Made by a program: the position numbers and the translations under genes. Under the pieces are notes generated by a model. It ran no database searches. It was not told where the DNA came from and saw nothing but the letters and a program-made list of their open reading frames with translations. This document shows positions 1 through 7,452 of a DNA stretch of 64,000 bases, piece after piece. The stretch lies in assembly GCA_000719695.1 (NCBI GenBank), contig JOHN01000017.1:62001-126000 (forward strand). The letters run 5' to 3'. The DNA comes from Streptomyces sp. NRRL F-6131 (GTDB taxonomy: Bacteria > Actinomycetota > Actinomycetes > Streptomycetales > Streptomycetaceae). Position 1 is the stretch's first letter; each line of letters opens with the position of its first letter.

Positions 1-117
1 GGTGCCGGCGCCGCCCGCGGACGCGCCCCGGGTGCCGCCGGAACCCGCCGAGCCGGTCGAGCCCTGCGAACGCGGCCCGGCCACGCTGGGCTGACTCCTG
101 TCTCGGCGACCCGACAT
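1..117 (-). CDS. N-terminal fragment of an unidentified protein, cut by the window edge
   Basis: An ATG (complement of 115-117) is preceded by a GAGAGGTG-type ribosome binding site and opens a frame that runs off the left edge after 39 codons. The visible residues begin MSGRRDRSQPSVAG and are rich in Ser, Gly, Arg and Ala, as in a disordered N-terminal tail of a cytoplasmic or membrane protein. No domain is visible, so no function is given. A competing plus-strand frame ends at 92-94, but it is proline-rich and has no start in the window. The call rests only on the start signal and codon use. Confidence 0.42.
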   Translation of the reverse strand, partial: MSGRRDRSQPSVAGPRSQGSTGSAGSGGTRGASAGGAGT

Positions 118-318
118 CCCCGCACCTCTCACGGCTGTGCCATCGAACGATCGGCGCCAGGTCGTCCCCCCTGGCGCCAGGTGGAGCATACAAGCCGACC
201 GGAAACGACCCGTCGCCGCGCCGGGGCCCGCGGGTGCGCGGGCGCCCGGGCGGCGGGCGGTCACCCGTCGGCGGTCACCCGCCGGAGGGCCGGACGGGCG
301 ACCGCGGGCGGGCGGGTG

Positions 319-1797
319 TCAGCGCGACGGACGCAGCAGTACGGCGGTGAGCCCGAAGGCCAGCGCGAGCAGCCCGGTGGCGACCGCGAAGGCGAGCCGG
401 AAGCCCCCCGTGAGCGCCTCCGCCGCGGGGTGGCCGGCGGCAGCCAGGGCGTCGCCGTGCGAGGTCGCCAGGGTGGAGAGCACGGCCACCCCGAGCGCCG
501 CGCCGACCTGCTGGGTGGTGTTGAAGAGCCCGGAGGCGGTGCCCGCGTCCGCCTCGCCCGCGCCGGACATGCCCAGCGAGGCCAGTCCGGAGAGCACCAG
601 CCCTCCCCCGCCGACGAGCAGCATGGTCGGCAGCAGGTCGACCGCGTAGCCCGCGTCGGCCGGCAGCCGGACCAGCAGACCGAGCGCGGCGACCAGCAGG
701 GCGAGGCCGGCCAGCAGGACGGCGCGCTCGCCGAACCGGGCGCTCAGCCGGGCGGAGAGCAGCAGCGAGACGGCGCCGATGGCGACGGCCGCGGGGAGCA
801 TGGCGAGCCCGGTCGCGGCGGCGCCGTAGCCGCGCACGTTCTGCAGGTAGAGGGCCACCAGGATCTGGAAGCCGAACATCCCGGAGATCACCAGCACCTG
901 CACCGCGTTGGCGACCGAGACGGCCCGCGAGCGGAACATCCGCAGCGGCAGCAGCGGCGTCGCGGCCAAGGCCTGCCGGACCAGGAAGCCGGCCAGCAGC
1001 ACGAGCGACAGGGCGCCCGGGCCCAGGGTCCGCGCGGAGGCCCAGCCGTGCTCGGCGGTGCCGACGATGGTGAAGATGCCGAGCATCAGCGCCGCCGTGA
1101 TCAGCACCGCGCCGAGGGCGTCGGCGCCGGCCCGCAGCCCGGGCCCGCGGTCGGGGGCCAGCACGCGCAGGGCCAGCAGGGCGGCGGCCAGGCCGAGCGG
1201 CAGGTTGATCAGGAAGATCCAGTGCCAGTCCAGCGCCTCGGTGAGGATGCCGCCGAGCACCTGGCCGATCGACGCGCCGGCCGCGCCGACGAAGCTGAAC
1301 GCACCGATGGCGCGGCCGCGCTCGGCCGGCTCGGGGAAGAGCGTGACGATCATGCCGAGGCTGACCGAGGAGGCCAGCGCGCCGCCGACGCCCTGCAGGA
1401 AGCGGGCGGCGATCAGCATGCCCTGGTCGGTGGCGAGCGCGCAGAGCAGCGAGGCCGCGGTGAACAGGAGCAGCCCGGCGACGAACACCTTCCGGCGGCC
1501 GACGAGGTCCCCGAGCCGGCCGGCGAGCAGGAGCAGCCCGCCGAAGGCGATCAGGTAGGCGTTGACGGTCCAGGTGAGGTCGGCGGAGCTGAAGCCGAGG
1601 TCCTGCTGGATGGCGGGCATGGCGACGGTGACGATCGAGCCGTCCAGGACGATCATCAGCATCCCCGCGCAGAGCACCGCCAGGGCGAGCGCCCTGGATC
1701 GGGTCGGGGTGGTCCTGGTGGGCTCCGCGGAGGTGGGCCGCGGCCCGGTGGGCTCGGCCGCGGCCGGTTCCGGCGCGGTCGGGGCGTGCGTGGTCAT
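319..1797 (-). CDS. MFS drug efflux transporter, DHA2 (EmrB/QacA) type
   Basis: A 492-residue integral membrane protein with about 14 hydrophobic segments. It is expected to export drugs by proton antiport. After a Pro/Thr-rich tail of about 35 residues, the first helix carries LDGSIVTVAMPAI, the usual DHA2 helix-1 signature. GRLGDLVGRRK follows between helices 2 and 3 (MFS motif A). ATG 1797 has a GGGAG box 7-8 bases upstream. The gene lies 106 bp downstream of a MarR repressor gene on the same strand, which suggests local drug-responsive control. The substrate cannot be read from the sequence. Confidence 0.9.
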   Translation of the reverse strand: MTTHAPTAPEPAAAEPTGPRPTSAEPTRTTPTRSRALALAVLCAGMLMIVLDGSIVTVAMPAIQQDLGFSSADLTWTVNAYLIAFGGLLLLAGRLGDLVGRRKVFVAGLLLFTAASLLCALATDQGMLIAARFLQGVGGALASSVSLGMIVTLFPEPAERGRAIGAFSFVGAAGASIGQVLGGILTEALDWHWIFLINLPLGLAAALLALRVLAPDRGPGLRAGADALGAVLITAALMLGIFTIVGTAEHGWASARTLGPGALSLVLLAGFLVRQALAATPLLPLRMFRSRAVSVANAVQVLVISGMFGFQILVALYLQNVRGYGAAATGLAMLPAAVAIGAVSLLLSARLSARFGERAVLLAGLALLVAALGLLVRLPADAGYAVDLLPTMLLVGGGGLVLSGLASLGMSGAGEADAGTASGLFNTTQQVGAALGVAVLSTLATSHGDALAAAGHPAAEALTGGFRLAFAVATGLLALAFGLTAVLLRPSR

Positions 1798-1903
1798 GGT
1801 GGGTCTCCCGGTCGTCGAGTACCGGGTAAGACGCTAACAGATGGTTTTGTTGTGGACTATCTTTTGAAGGAGAATCTTCTGCGGGATGATCCTCTTCGTG
1901 ACA

Positions 1904-2392
1904 TCAGCCCCGGGAACGACGGGCCCGGCGGACCGTCCGCTCGCTCTCCACCGGCTCGGCCAGCGGGCCGCCCACCAAGCGGGTCAGCGCCGCGACGAAG
2001 GCGGTGCGCTCACCCTCCGGCAGCGCCTCCAGCACCTCCCGGTGCACCCGGTCGGCGATCGCCGTGCCCTGCTCGACGGCGCGCTCCCCCGCCCCGGTGA
2101 CCGAGACGATCCGGGCCCGGCGGTCGGCGGCGGACGGCCGGCGCTCGGCCAGCCCCGCCTTCTCCAGCTCGTCGACGGTCACCACCATGGTGGTCTTGTC
2201 CAGGTCGGCCAGCTCGGCCAGCTGGATCTGGGTGCGCTCGGCCTCCATCGCGTGGAAGAGCACGCAGTACGCGCGCGGGGTGATCCCGAGCTCGGTGAAG
2301 GCGGCCGCCATCCGGGTCGCGAGCACGTGGCTGGCGTGGTCCAGCAGGCCGGAGATGTCACGGGTCTGCCGCACGGGCGGGCTGGTCGTCAT
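1904..2392 (-). CDS. MarR-family transcriptional regulator
   Basis: A 162-residue winged-helix protein. The central part (about residues 35-105) has the MarR DNA-binding layout: recognition region LADLDKTTMVVTVDELEKAG, then the wing with RRPSAADRRARIV, the typical D-x-R-x-R pattern. Flanking helices would form the dimer. It probably represses itself and the MFS gene just downstream (106 bp, same strand). Start: ATG 2392 is chosen because MTTSPPVRQ begins the conserved part. The frame stays open far upstream into unrelated sequence. No Shine-Dalgarno is seen, and a TAACCT hexamer lies 7 bases before the ATG, which suggests a leaderless mRNA. Confidence 0.9.
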   Translation of the reverse strand: MTTSPPVRQTRDISGLLDHASHVLATRMAAAFTELGITPRAYCVLFHAMEAERTQIQLAELADLDKTTMVVTVDELEKAGLAERRPSAADRRARIVSVTGAGERAVEQGTAIADRVHREVLEALPEGERTAFVAALTRLVGGPLAEPVESERTVRRARRSRG

Positions 2393-2399
2393 GGTTCCG

Positions 2400-2405
2400 A
2401 GGTTA
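2400..2405 (-). promoter_or_regulatory. -10 element TAACCT of a likely leaderless marR transcript
   Basis: Read on the minus strand, TAACCT ends 7 bases before ATG 2392. This is the spacing expected when transcription starts at the start codon, and no ribosome binding site is present. I cannot name a convincing -35 element. Confidence 0.45.
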
Positions 2406-2535
2406 GCAACGACCGTCCGCCGACGGATGATCCCGTGCGGGACCGCTTCCGGGCCCCGCACCACGACGGGATTCGCCAACGGCGTCCCACGACGGGAAGG
2501 GGCCTGCGGGACACGGCTCCGCGGGCGGCCCGGCT

Positions 2536-3852
2536 CTACGGGATGCCGAGCTCGAACAGCGCGTACCCCGCGTACCAGCCGGCCGCCACCGCCGGCATCG
2601 CGAACAGCCCGGCCACCGTGCTCGGCCGCAGCCGGCGCAGCGCCACCGCCAGACCGATGCACAGCGGGAAGGCCGGCAGCAGGTAGCGCGAGATGTTGCC
2701 GTAGATCTGGTTGCTGCTCAGCGCCATGAAGACGGTCATCAGCGTGTAGACCACCAGGACCAGCGGCGGTCGCAGCCGCAGCAGCAGCACCAGGAGCCCG
2801 GGCAGGGCGATCAGCAGGGCCACCGCGATGAGGTCCGGCGCCGGGTTGGACTGCCAGAACGTCCAGTGCCCGGTGACGGTGTCCAGGGTGCTGCGGGCGG
2901 TGGAGGCGCCCCAGTCGAAGTAGCGGTTCCAGGCCCCGCGCTGGAGCTTGAAGTAGCCGGTCCAGTCGCCCATCCGCCAGCCGACCCAGGCGATGTACCC
3001 GAGCATGCCCCACGGGGTGATCAGCATCGCGGTCAGCGGCCGGGCCACCCCGTCGGTGCGCCGGACCAGCGCCACCAGCGCGGCGATCGAGACGGCGGCG
3101 ATCAGCGTGGCCGCCGTCGGCCGGTTGAGACCGGTCACCAGGGCGAGCACCCCGGCGGCCAGCCAGCGGCGGGTCATCACGCAGTAGCAGGCCCAGGCCG
3201 AGAGGGCGACGAACAGCGAGTCGGAGTAGACCGCCCACTCCACGCCCGAGCCCGGGAACAGGCCCCAGACCACCGCCGCGATCACACCGGCCCGGAAGCC
3301 GCCGAGCCGCTCGGCGATCGCGAAGATCCCGGCCGCGGCGACGAAGGAGGCGAGGACCGAGACCACGATGCCCGAGCCGTACGGGCCCAGCCCGGTCACC
3401 GCCCCGACCAGCCGCATCAGCCACGGGTAGAGCGGGAAGAACGCCGCCGAGTTCTCGTAGTAGGTGGCCAGCGGGTAGCCGTGCAGCGGAATCAGCTGCG
3501 GGTCGTAGCCGTTCTCGGCGATCCGCTGGTACCAGACGCCGTCCCAGGTGCCGAGCACGTCCCAGGGCCGGGCGCCGCCGCCGCGCCCCGGGTCCTTCTT
3601 CAGGAAGTCCTCGGTGTGCGAGAGCAGCAGCAGGAACACGGTCAGACCGGTCGCCTTGACCATCGCGTACGCGCCGAGCGCCGGTGCGAAGCGGTCCACC
3701 AGGGCGCCGAACCGGCCCGGGCCGGGGCGGGGCGCGGTCGGTCGCTCCGACCCCTCCACCTCGTCGGCCGTCCGCGGCGACGACGGCGTGGCGGACGACG
3801 GGGGCACGCCCGCGCCACCGCCCGACGACTCGGTGCTCGATGCCGTGCTCAT
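2536..3852 (-). CDS. Multi-spanning membrane glycosyltransferase, PIG-V (mannosyltransferase)-like
   Basis: A 438-residue protein with a polar N-terminal tail of about 45 residues followed by roughly ten hydrophobic helices. The loop after helix 1 has WDGVWYQRIAENGYD and later FFPLYPWLMR, which resembles the luminal-loop pattern of polyprenyl-phosphate-dependent (GT-C fold) mannosyltransferases of the PIG-V group. The family role is transfer of mannose from a lipid-linked donor outside the membrane. Acceptor and sugar are unknown here. ATG 3852 has a GGGGAG box. It stands alone, 144 bp upstream of marR on the same strand. It could equally be annotated as a GT39-like membrane protein. Confidence 0.75.
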   Translation of the reverse strand: MSTASSTESSGGGAGVPPSSATPSSPRTADEVEGSERPTAPRPGPGRFGALVDRFAPALGAYAMVKATGLTVFLLLLSHTEDFLKKDPGRGGGARPWDVLGTWDGVWYQRIAENGYDPQLIPLHGYPLATYYENSAAFFPLYPWLMRLVGAVTGLGPYGSGIVVSVLASFVAAAGIFAIAERLGGFRAGVIAAVVWGLFPGSGVEWAVYSDSLFVALSAWACYCVMTRRWLAAGVLALVTGLNRPTAATLIAAVSIAALVALVRRTDGVARPLTAMLITPWGMLGYIAWVGWRMGDWTGYFKLQRGAWNRYFDWGASTARSTLDTVTGHWTFWQSNPAPDLIAVALLIALPGLLVLLLRLRPPLVLVVYTLMTVFMALSSNQIYGNISRYLLPAFPLCIGLAVALRRLRPSTVAGLFAMPAVAAGWYAGYALFELGIP

Positions 3853-4075
3853 CAGCTCTGGTACTCCCCGCCCCGCTCGTGACCGGCGCGCCGACCGACA
3901 CCGCGACGCCGGGCGAGCCTACGACACCGCGGCCGCCGGACCGGCGGGCAGCCCGGCGGCGGGTCGCGGACGGAGCGACCGTGCAGGTGGGCGGTGCCGA
4001 GCCCGCCCGGCCGGCGGAGCCGCGCGGACGCACCGGTGTGCGCGGCCGGCTCGGGGGGCCCGGGCGGGGAACGCC

Positions 4076-4126
4076 GCGAGCCGCCACTCCGCACCCCAGG
4101 AGGGAAGCGCGGGAGCGGCGGCTCGC
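4076..4126 (-). terminator. Possible terminator after the first chaplin gene
   Basis: GCGAGCCGCC (4076-4085) and GGCGGCTCGC (4117-4126) form a perfect 10-bp inverted repeat with a 31-base loop, just past the chaplin stop. The loop is long, so this is tentative. Confidence 0.35.
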
Positions 4127-4147
4127 ACCGGCCGGACCGAGGAACGA

Positions 4148-4387
4148 TCAGCCGTGGTTGATGCAGGTGTTGCCGAAGGCCGGGTTCAGCAGGCCGATGA
4201 CGTTGATGGTGTTGCCGCACAGGTTGACCGGCACGTGCACCGGGACCTGCAGCTGGTTGCCGGAGATGACACCGGGGGAACCGGCGGCAACGCCCTCCGC
4301 GCCGGAGCTGGCCATCGCGGTGCCGGCACCGGCGGCCACGATGCCGACAACAGCGGCGCCGACGGCGGCCGTCTTCTTGATGCTCAT
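4148..4387 (-). CDS. Short chaplin
   Basis: A 79-residue secreted protein with a signal peptide (residues 1 to about 27, ending AMA-S) and a single chaplin domain. Short chaplins are amyloid-forming surfactants that coat aerial hyphae and let them break the water surface. Family marks seen: SSGAEGVAAGSPGVISGNQ, VPVHVPVN (48-55) and two cysteines, C57 and C75, with NPAFGNTC around the second. Start: ATG 4387 with CAGGAGG 8 bases upstream; the longer frame lacks a good site. It is divergent from the second chaplin. A BldN-type promoter lies at 4437-4464. Confidence 0.95.
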   Translation of the reverse strand: MSIKKTAAVGAAVVGIVAAGAGTAMASSGAEGVAAGSPGVISGNQLQVPVHVPVNLCGNTINVIGLLNPAFGNTCINHG

Positions 4388-4863
4388 GAGGAGCCTCCTG
4401 ACTGTTCGACAGAGATGCACGGGGAGTGCGACATCTCCAACGAGACCCGATCAGCCCGGTTGCGAGGGCACCCCCGTTGTCACCCGTCCGGAGGAACGGC
4501 ACCCCGGGACAGGCATTCGGGTGACTGCCGCATCCGACCGTTTCCCCCGGCGCACTGCCTCGTTCTCCCAGTCGGAACACGCTCCACCGCCCGCTACGAC
4601 GAGGAGATCCGCCGCCGGTCCAAGCCCGTCCGGAATTCCTCCCGGTCGCGCGTCGATGCGAATTCTTCCCGGCCGTGCGGGAATCGTTCGCGGCGCACGG
4701 TACCGCGGCGGCCGCTCATCGCCCGCGCCACGGGCGACACGCGCCATCTGGGCCGCCCGAGTGACAATCACGGCATTCCCAGAAGCCAACGGGCCAGGAT
4801 TTCCCCTCGCCCGGCTCCCGACTATTCCACAGACGGTCGGGCAGAAATCGGAGGAAGAACCAC
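4388..4863. other. 476-bp divergent control region between two chaplin genes
   Basis: No gene is supported here. It holds a BldN-type promoter for the leftward chaplin (4437-4464). A short imperfect direct repeat follows: GAATTC, one base, TCCCGG, one base, CG at 4633 and again at 4660, 27 bases apart. A GGAGG site lies before the rightward chaplin. I could not find a matching BldN promoter for the rightward gene. Confidence 0.6.
4437..4464 (-). promoter_or_regulatory. Candidate BldN-dependent promoter of the first chaplin gene
   Basis: On the minus strand, CGCAAC (complement of 4459-4464), 16 bases, then CGTTGG (complement of 4437-4442). This differs at one base in each hexamer from the BldN pattern CGTAAC-N16/17-CGTTGA, as I recall it from S. 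venezuelae. It would give a leader of about 40 bases before ATG 4387. Confidence 0.65.
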
Positions 4864-5106
4864 ATGCGTAACCTCAAGAAGGCTGCCGCCCTGTCCCTCG
4901 CGACCGCCGGCCTGGTGGTCGGCGCGGCCGGCGGCGCGTTCGCCAGCTCCGGTGCCCAGGGCGTCGCCGCCGGCTCCCCGGGTGTGCTCTCCGGCAACCA
5001 GATCCAGATCCCGGTGCACATCCCGGTCAACGTCTGCGGCAACTCCATCGGGCTCATCAGCATCCTGAACCCGGCGTTCGGCAACACCTGCGTCAACCAG
5101 GGCTGA
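4864..5106 (+). CDS. Short chaplin
   Basis: An 80-residue exported protein: signal peptide (1 to about 28) plus one chaplin domain with IPVHIPVN (49-56), C58 and C76. It has the same fold and expected role as the neighbouring chaplins: assembly into amyloid fibrils on aerial hyphae. ATG 4864 has GGAGGAAGAACCAC before it, an optimal site. It is followed by two strong hairpins before the next chaplin, so the two may be partly uncoupled. No BldN-type promoter was recognised in front, so its regulation is open. Confidence 0.95.
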   Translation: MRNLKKAAALSLATAGLVVGAAGGAFASSGAQGVAAGSPGVLSGNQIQIPVHIPVNVCGNSIGLISILNPAFGNTCVNQG

Positions 5107-5110
5107 CCCG

Positions 5111-5179
5111 TCGGCCGCCGCCCCGGCGGCCGAGGTTCCCCCGCGCCCGCGCCGCACCCCGCCACCGGCGGGGTGCGGC
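5111..5179 (+). terminator. Two tandem hairpins after the second chaplin
   Basis: A 9-bp stem (5111-5119 with 5125-5133) is followed by a 13-bp perfect stem, GCCGCACCCCGCC (5151-5163) with its complement (5167-5179), loop ACC. They are likely termination or attenuation between two chaplin genes. Confidence 0.6.
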
Positions 5180-5216
5180 CCGCTCAACCCGTGTGTGATC
5201 GAGGAGATCAACCCCC

Positions 5217-5492
5217 ATGCAGAACGTGAAGAAGGCCGCCGTCCTCTCCGCCGCCGCCGCCGGCCTGGTGCTGGGCGCGGCCGGTGGTGCCGCCGCCAGC
5301 TCCGGCGCGGAGGGCGTCGCCGCCGGCTCGCCCGGTGTCGTCTCCGGCAACCAGATCCAGGTCCCGGTGCACATCCCGGTCAACCTGTGCGGCAACGCCA
5401 TCGACGTGGTCGGTCTGCTGAACCCGGCGTTCGGCAACACCTGCGTCAACGCGGAGGCCCCGCAGCACCAGCACGACATGGACGACTGCTGA
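5217..5492 (+). CDS. Short chaplin with a His/Asp/Cys C-terminal tail
   Basis: A 91-residue exported protein: signal peptide (1 to about 28) and a chaplin domain with VPVHIPVN (49-56), C58 and C76. The domain would normally end near residue 79. Here it continues with AEAPQHQHDMDDC, adding two histidines, three Asp and a third cysteine (C91) at the very end. Neither sister chaplin has this. The free cysteine could cross-link fibrils, and the tail could bind metal; both are inference. Start: ATG 5217 with GAGGAG 9 bases upstream. Confidence 0.93.
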   Translation: MQNVKKAAVLSAAAAGLVLGAAGGAAASSGAEGVAAGSPGVVSGNQIQVPVHIPVNLCGNAIDVVGLLNPAFGNTCVNAEAPQHQHDMDDC

Positions 5493-5522
5493 TCCCGATC
5501 GGCACGCGTTCCGCCCGCACTG

Positions 5523-5546
5523 CCCCCCGGCCCGCCGGCCGGGGGG
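5523..5546 (+). terminator. Terminator after the third chaplin
   Basis: CCCCCCGGCC (5523-5532) and GGCCGGGGGG (5537-5546) form a perfect 10-bp stem with a 4-base loop, 30 bases past the chaplin stop. Confidence 0.65.
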
Positions 5547-5611
5547 CGGTTCGGCGTACCCGGGCGCGGTCCGGTCGCCCGGGGACCCCCTCCCCCCGAA
5601 GGTGATTGCGC

Positions 5612-5986
5612 ATGGTTTCGAAGAAGAGCGGGGCCGGCCTCGCCGCCGCCCTGGGCGCCGCGGTACTGCTCGGCGGTGCCGGTGCGGGCGCGGCGCACGC
5701 GGCCCCCGCCGAGGGCGGCGCCGCCCTGGCCAAGACCGACGTCAACCAGGCGCTCGGCGGCACCACCGCCGGGCTCGGTTACGCCGTGGCCCCGGTCAAG
5801 GACCTCCGGCTGGACCCGTGGGCCAACTCCTCGGCCGACGTGCTGAACAACGGCGCGACCCTCCAGCCGGAGAACTCGGGCCTGGCGCCGGTCGGCACCG
5901 ACCTGCTGACCGGCCCGCTCAGCGCCGGCGGCGGCCCGCGCGACCTGCCGGTGGTCGGCGGGCTGCTCGGCGCGCTGCCCGGCTGA
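5612..5986 (+). CDS. Small exported protein of unknown function in the chaplin/rodlin locus
   Basis: 124 residues. A classical signal peptide (about 1-31, ending AHA-A) is followed by a roughly 93-residue mature part without cysteines. It is Gly/Leu/Pro/Ala-rich and ends in a hydrophobic stretch, PVVGGLLGALPG. I do not recognise a named domain. Position between chaplins and rodlins suggests a cell-surface role, by inference only. ATG 5612 has GAAGGTG 7 bases upstream; a TTG two codons earlier is possible. It ends in a strong bidirectional terminator shared with the next gene. Confidence 0.82.
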   Translation: MVSKKSGAGLAAALGAAVLLGGAGAGAAHAAPAEGGAALAKTDVNQALGGTTAGLGYAVAPVKDLRLDPWANSSADVLNNGATLQPENSGLAPVGTDLLTGPLSAGGGPRDLPVVGGLLGALPG

Positions 5987-6014
5987 GCCGCCGCACCGGC
6001 GCCGCCCGCGCGCG

Positions 6015-6056
6015 GGAGCCCGGCACCCCGTCCTGCGACACGGGGTGCCGGGCTCC
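6015..6056. terminator. Bidirectional terminator
   Basis: GGAGCCCGGCACCCCG (6015-6030) pairs perfectly with 6041-6056, loop of 10. It lies between two genes that converge here. Confidence 0.8.
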
Positions 6057-6068
6057 TGCGCGTCGGCG

Positions 6069-6725
6069 CTACAGCTGGGCCAGGCCCGCCAGACCGGTCT
6101 CCTGGACGACGCCGGTGGTGGTGGCGGTCGCGGTGGTCGCCAGGTTGTCCACCGAGTCGGTCACCGAGATCCGCTCGTCCTCGTTGCCCAGCGAGGCGCT
6201 GGCACCGGGCACGGCCTGCACCGCGCCGGTGACCAGCCGCGGGTCGATCTCGTCCACCTTGACCCGGCCGTCGGCGAGCTGGCCGGTGCCGTCCTGGGCC
6301 AGCGAGAGCGGCTTGCCGAGGCCGATCCCGGGGGTGTCGGCGTGCAGCGGCGCGGCCGGGGCGTCCAGCAGCAGTTCGCCGAGGTCGGCGCCCCGGTCGA
6401 CCAGTGGCAGCGGCAGCTCGGCCTTGGCGGTCGGGCCGACCCGGCCGGTGCCCAGGGCCGGCACGATGCGCTCCGGGATCAGCGCGTCGCCGGTGGTGTG
6501 GGCGGGCACCGGGGGCATCACCAGCGAAGTCGGGATGCCGCCGGAGATCCGGCTGTCCAGCGGCGCCACCGGGATGTCCACCGGCACCTGCTGGGTGGCC
6601 AGGTGGTCCTCCAGCGCCCCCACCTGCTCGGGGCCGACCGGGGCGGCGGACGCCGCCCCCTGGGAGGCGAGCACGCCCGCACCGACCGCCAGCAACATCG
6701 CGCCGGCCCGCTTGGAGAACCTCAT
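6069..6725 (-). CDS. Exported protein of unknown function with a chaplin-like VPVDIPV motif
   Basis: 218 residues. A signal peptide (1 to about 28, ASA-A) is followed by an acidic, Leu/Val/Pro-rich mature part with no cysteine. I do not recognise a family. Residues 47-53 read VPVDIPV, which matches VPVHIPV of the chaplins at almost the same distance from the N-terminus and VPVEVPI of the rodlins. It is divergent from the first rodlin and has a BldN-type promoter with a perfect CGTTGA -10 (6802-6830), so it is probably made in aerial hyphae. Start: ATG 6725 with GGTGA upstream; a GTG three codons earlier is an alternative. Confidence 0.82.
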   Translation of the reverse strand: MRFSKRAGAMLLAVGAGVLASQGAASAAPVGPEQVGALEDHLATQQVPVDIPVAPLDSRISGGIPTSLVMPPVPAHTTGDALIPERIVPALGTGRVGPTAKAELPLPLVDRGADLGELLLDAPAAPLHADTPGIGLGKPLSLAQDGTGQLADGRVKVDEIDPRLVTGAVQAVPGASASLGNEDERISVTDSVDNLATTATATTTGVVQETGLAGLAQL

Positions 6726-6801
6726 GCTTTTCACCGTTCTGCCTGTCCGTACTGGAGATCACTCAGGGAAGGCTGCGCGGGCGCAGCCGAAAGCAATGTG
6801 C

Positions 6802-6830
6802 TCAACGATCCACCCGGATCCCGGATTGCG
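6802..6830 (-). promoter_or_regulatory. Candidate BldN-dependent promoter of the exported-protein gene
   Basis: On the minus strand, CGCAAT (complement of 6825-6830), 17 bases, then CGTTGA (complement of 6802-6807). The -10 is a full match and the -35 has two changes. The leader would be about 70 bases. Confidence 0.58.
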
Positions 6831-6908
6831 GCGGTTAACCGGTTCGGGCTAATAATCCGACAAGAAACACCCGACCGCCGAGCCTCCCGGACTCTTTTCG
6901 GAAATCCC

Positions 6909-6936
6909 CGTAACCTTCCGTGCCGTCATTCTTTGA
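6909..6936 (+). promoter_or_regulatory. Candidate BldN-dependent promoter of the first rodlin gene
   Basis: CGTAAC (6909-6914), 16 bases, CTTTGA (6931-6936). The -35 is a full match to the recalled BldN pattern and the -10 differs at one base. The leader would be about 80 bases before ATG 7025. Confidence 0.65.
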
Positions 6937-7024
6937 TCTGAGCGTCAGTGACCGCAGACCGGGTCTGAGCGTTGTACGCGTTGTACGCACGGAAACCAAG
7001 AGCTTTTCAGAGAGGGATCTCCCC

Positions 7025-7369
7025 ATGATCCAGAAGTCCTTCGCGGCCGCCGGCCTGGCCGCCGCCGCGCTGGCCGTCGCCGCGGCGCCGGCCTCGGCCA
7101 TCGGCGACTCGGACGGCTCCGCCGGGTCGTTCCAGGGCAACGGCGGCACCAACTTCACCGGCACCGTCGGTGACCACAGCCCGAACTTCCACTTCCTGGA
7201 CAACGCGAACGTCTGCCTCCCCGAGATCCACAACATCGCGGTCGGCGTCCTCGGCGTGGCCGTCCCGGTCGAGGTCCCGATCGCCAACAGCGGTGGCAAG
7301 CAGTACTGCACCCAGGGCCAGGGCACCCAGACCAAGGGCGACTCCGGCGTCTCCCACCTGATCGGCTGA
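7025..7369 (+). CDS. Rodlin (rodlet-layer protein)
   Basis: 114 residues. A signal peptide (1 to about 25, ASA-I) is followed by IGDSDGSAGSFQGNGGT, a typical rodlin opening, two cysteines (C64, C95), VPVEVPI (80-86) and the conserved end SGVSHLIG. Rodlins arrange chaplin fibrils into the paired rodlets on aerial hyphae and spores. It lies 83 bp before a second rodlin, 59% or more alike by eye. Start: ATG 7025, with GAGAGGGATCTCCCC upstream. A BldN-type promoter is at 6909-6936. Confidence 0.93.
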   Translation: MIQKSFAAAGLAAAALAVAAAPASAIGDSDGSAGSFQGNGGTNFTGTVGDHSPNFHFLDNANVCLPEIHNIAVGVLGVAVPVEVPIANSGGKQYCTQGQGTQTKGDSGVSHLIG

Positions 7370-7452
7370 CCCGCTCGTCCCCAGCCGCGTCACCCCTCCT
7401 GATCCATCCTTCGAATCGCTCCCCGATTCACCCCCCTGAGAGGAACACCGAA

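Noticed and set aside
1838..1885. MarR operator in the AT-rich region before the MFS gene (GAAGGAGAATCTTC)
   Set aside because: Only a 4-bp imperfect inverted repeat; too weak to list as a site.
181..2100. Plus-strand 639-codon ORF
   Set aside because: Antisense shadow of the MFS and MarR genes; Gly/Gln/Arg/Ala composition typical of a wrong frame in GC-rich DNA.
7370..7452. BldN promoter for the second rodlin (CGTCAC near 7388)
   Set aside because: No CGTTGA-like -10 at 16-17 bases; co-transcription with the first rodlin is simpler.
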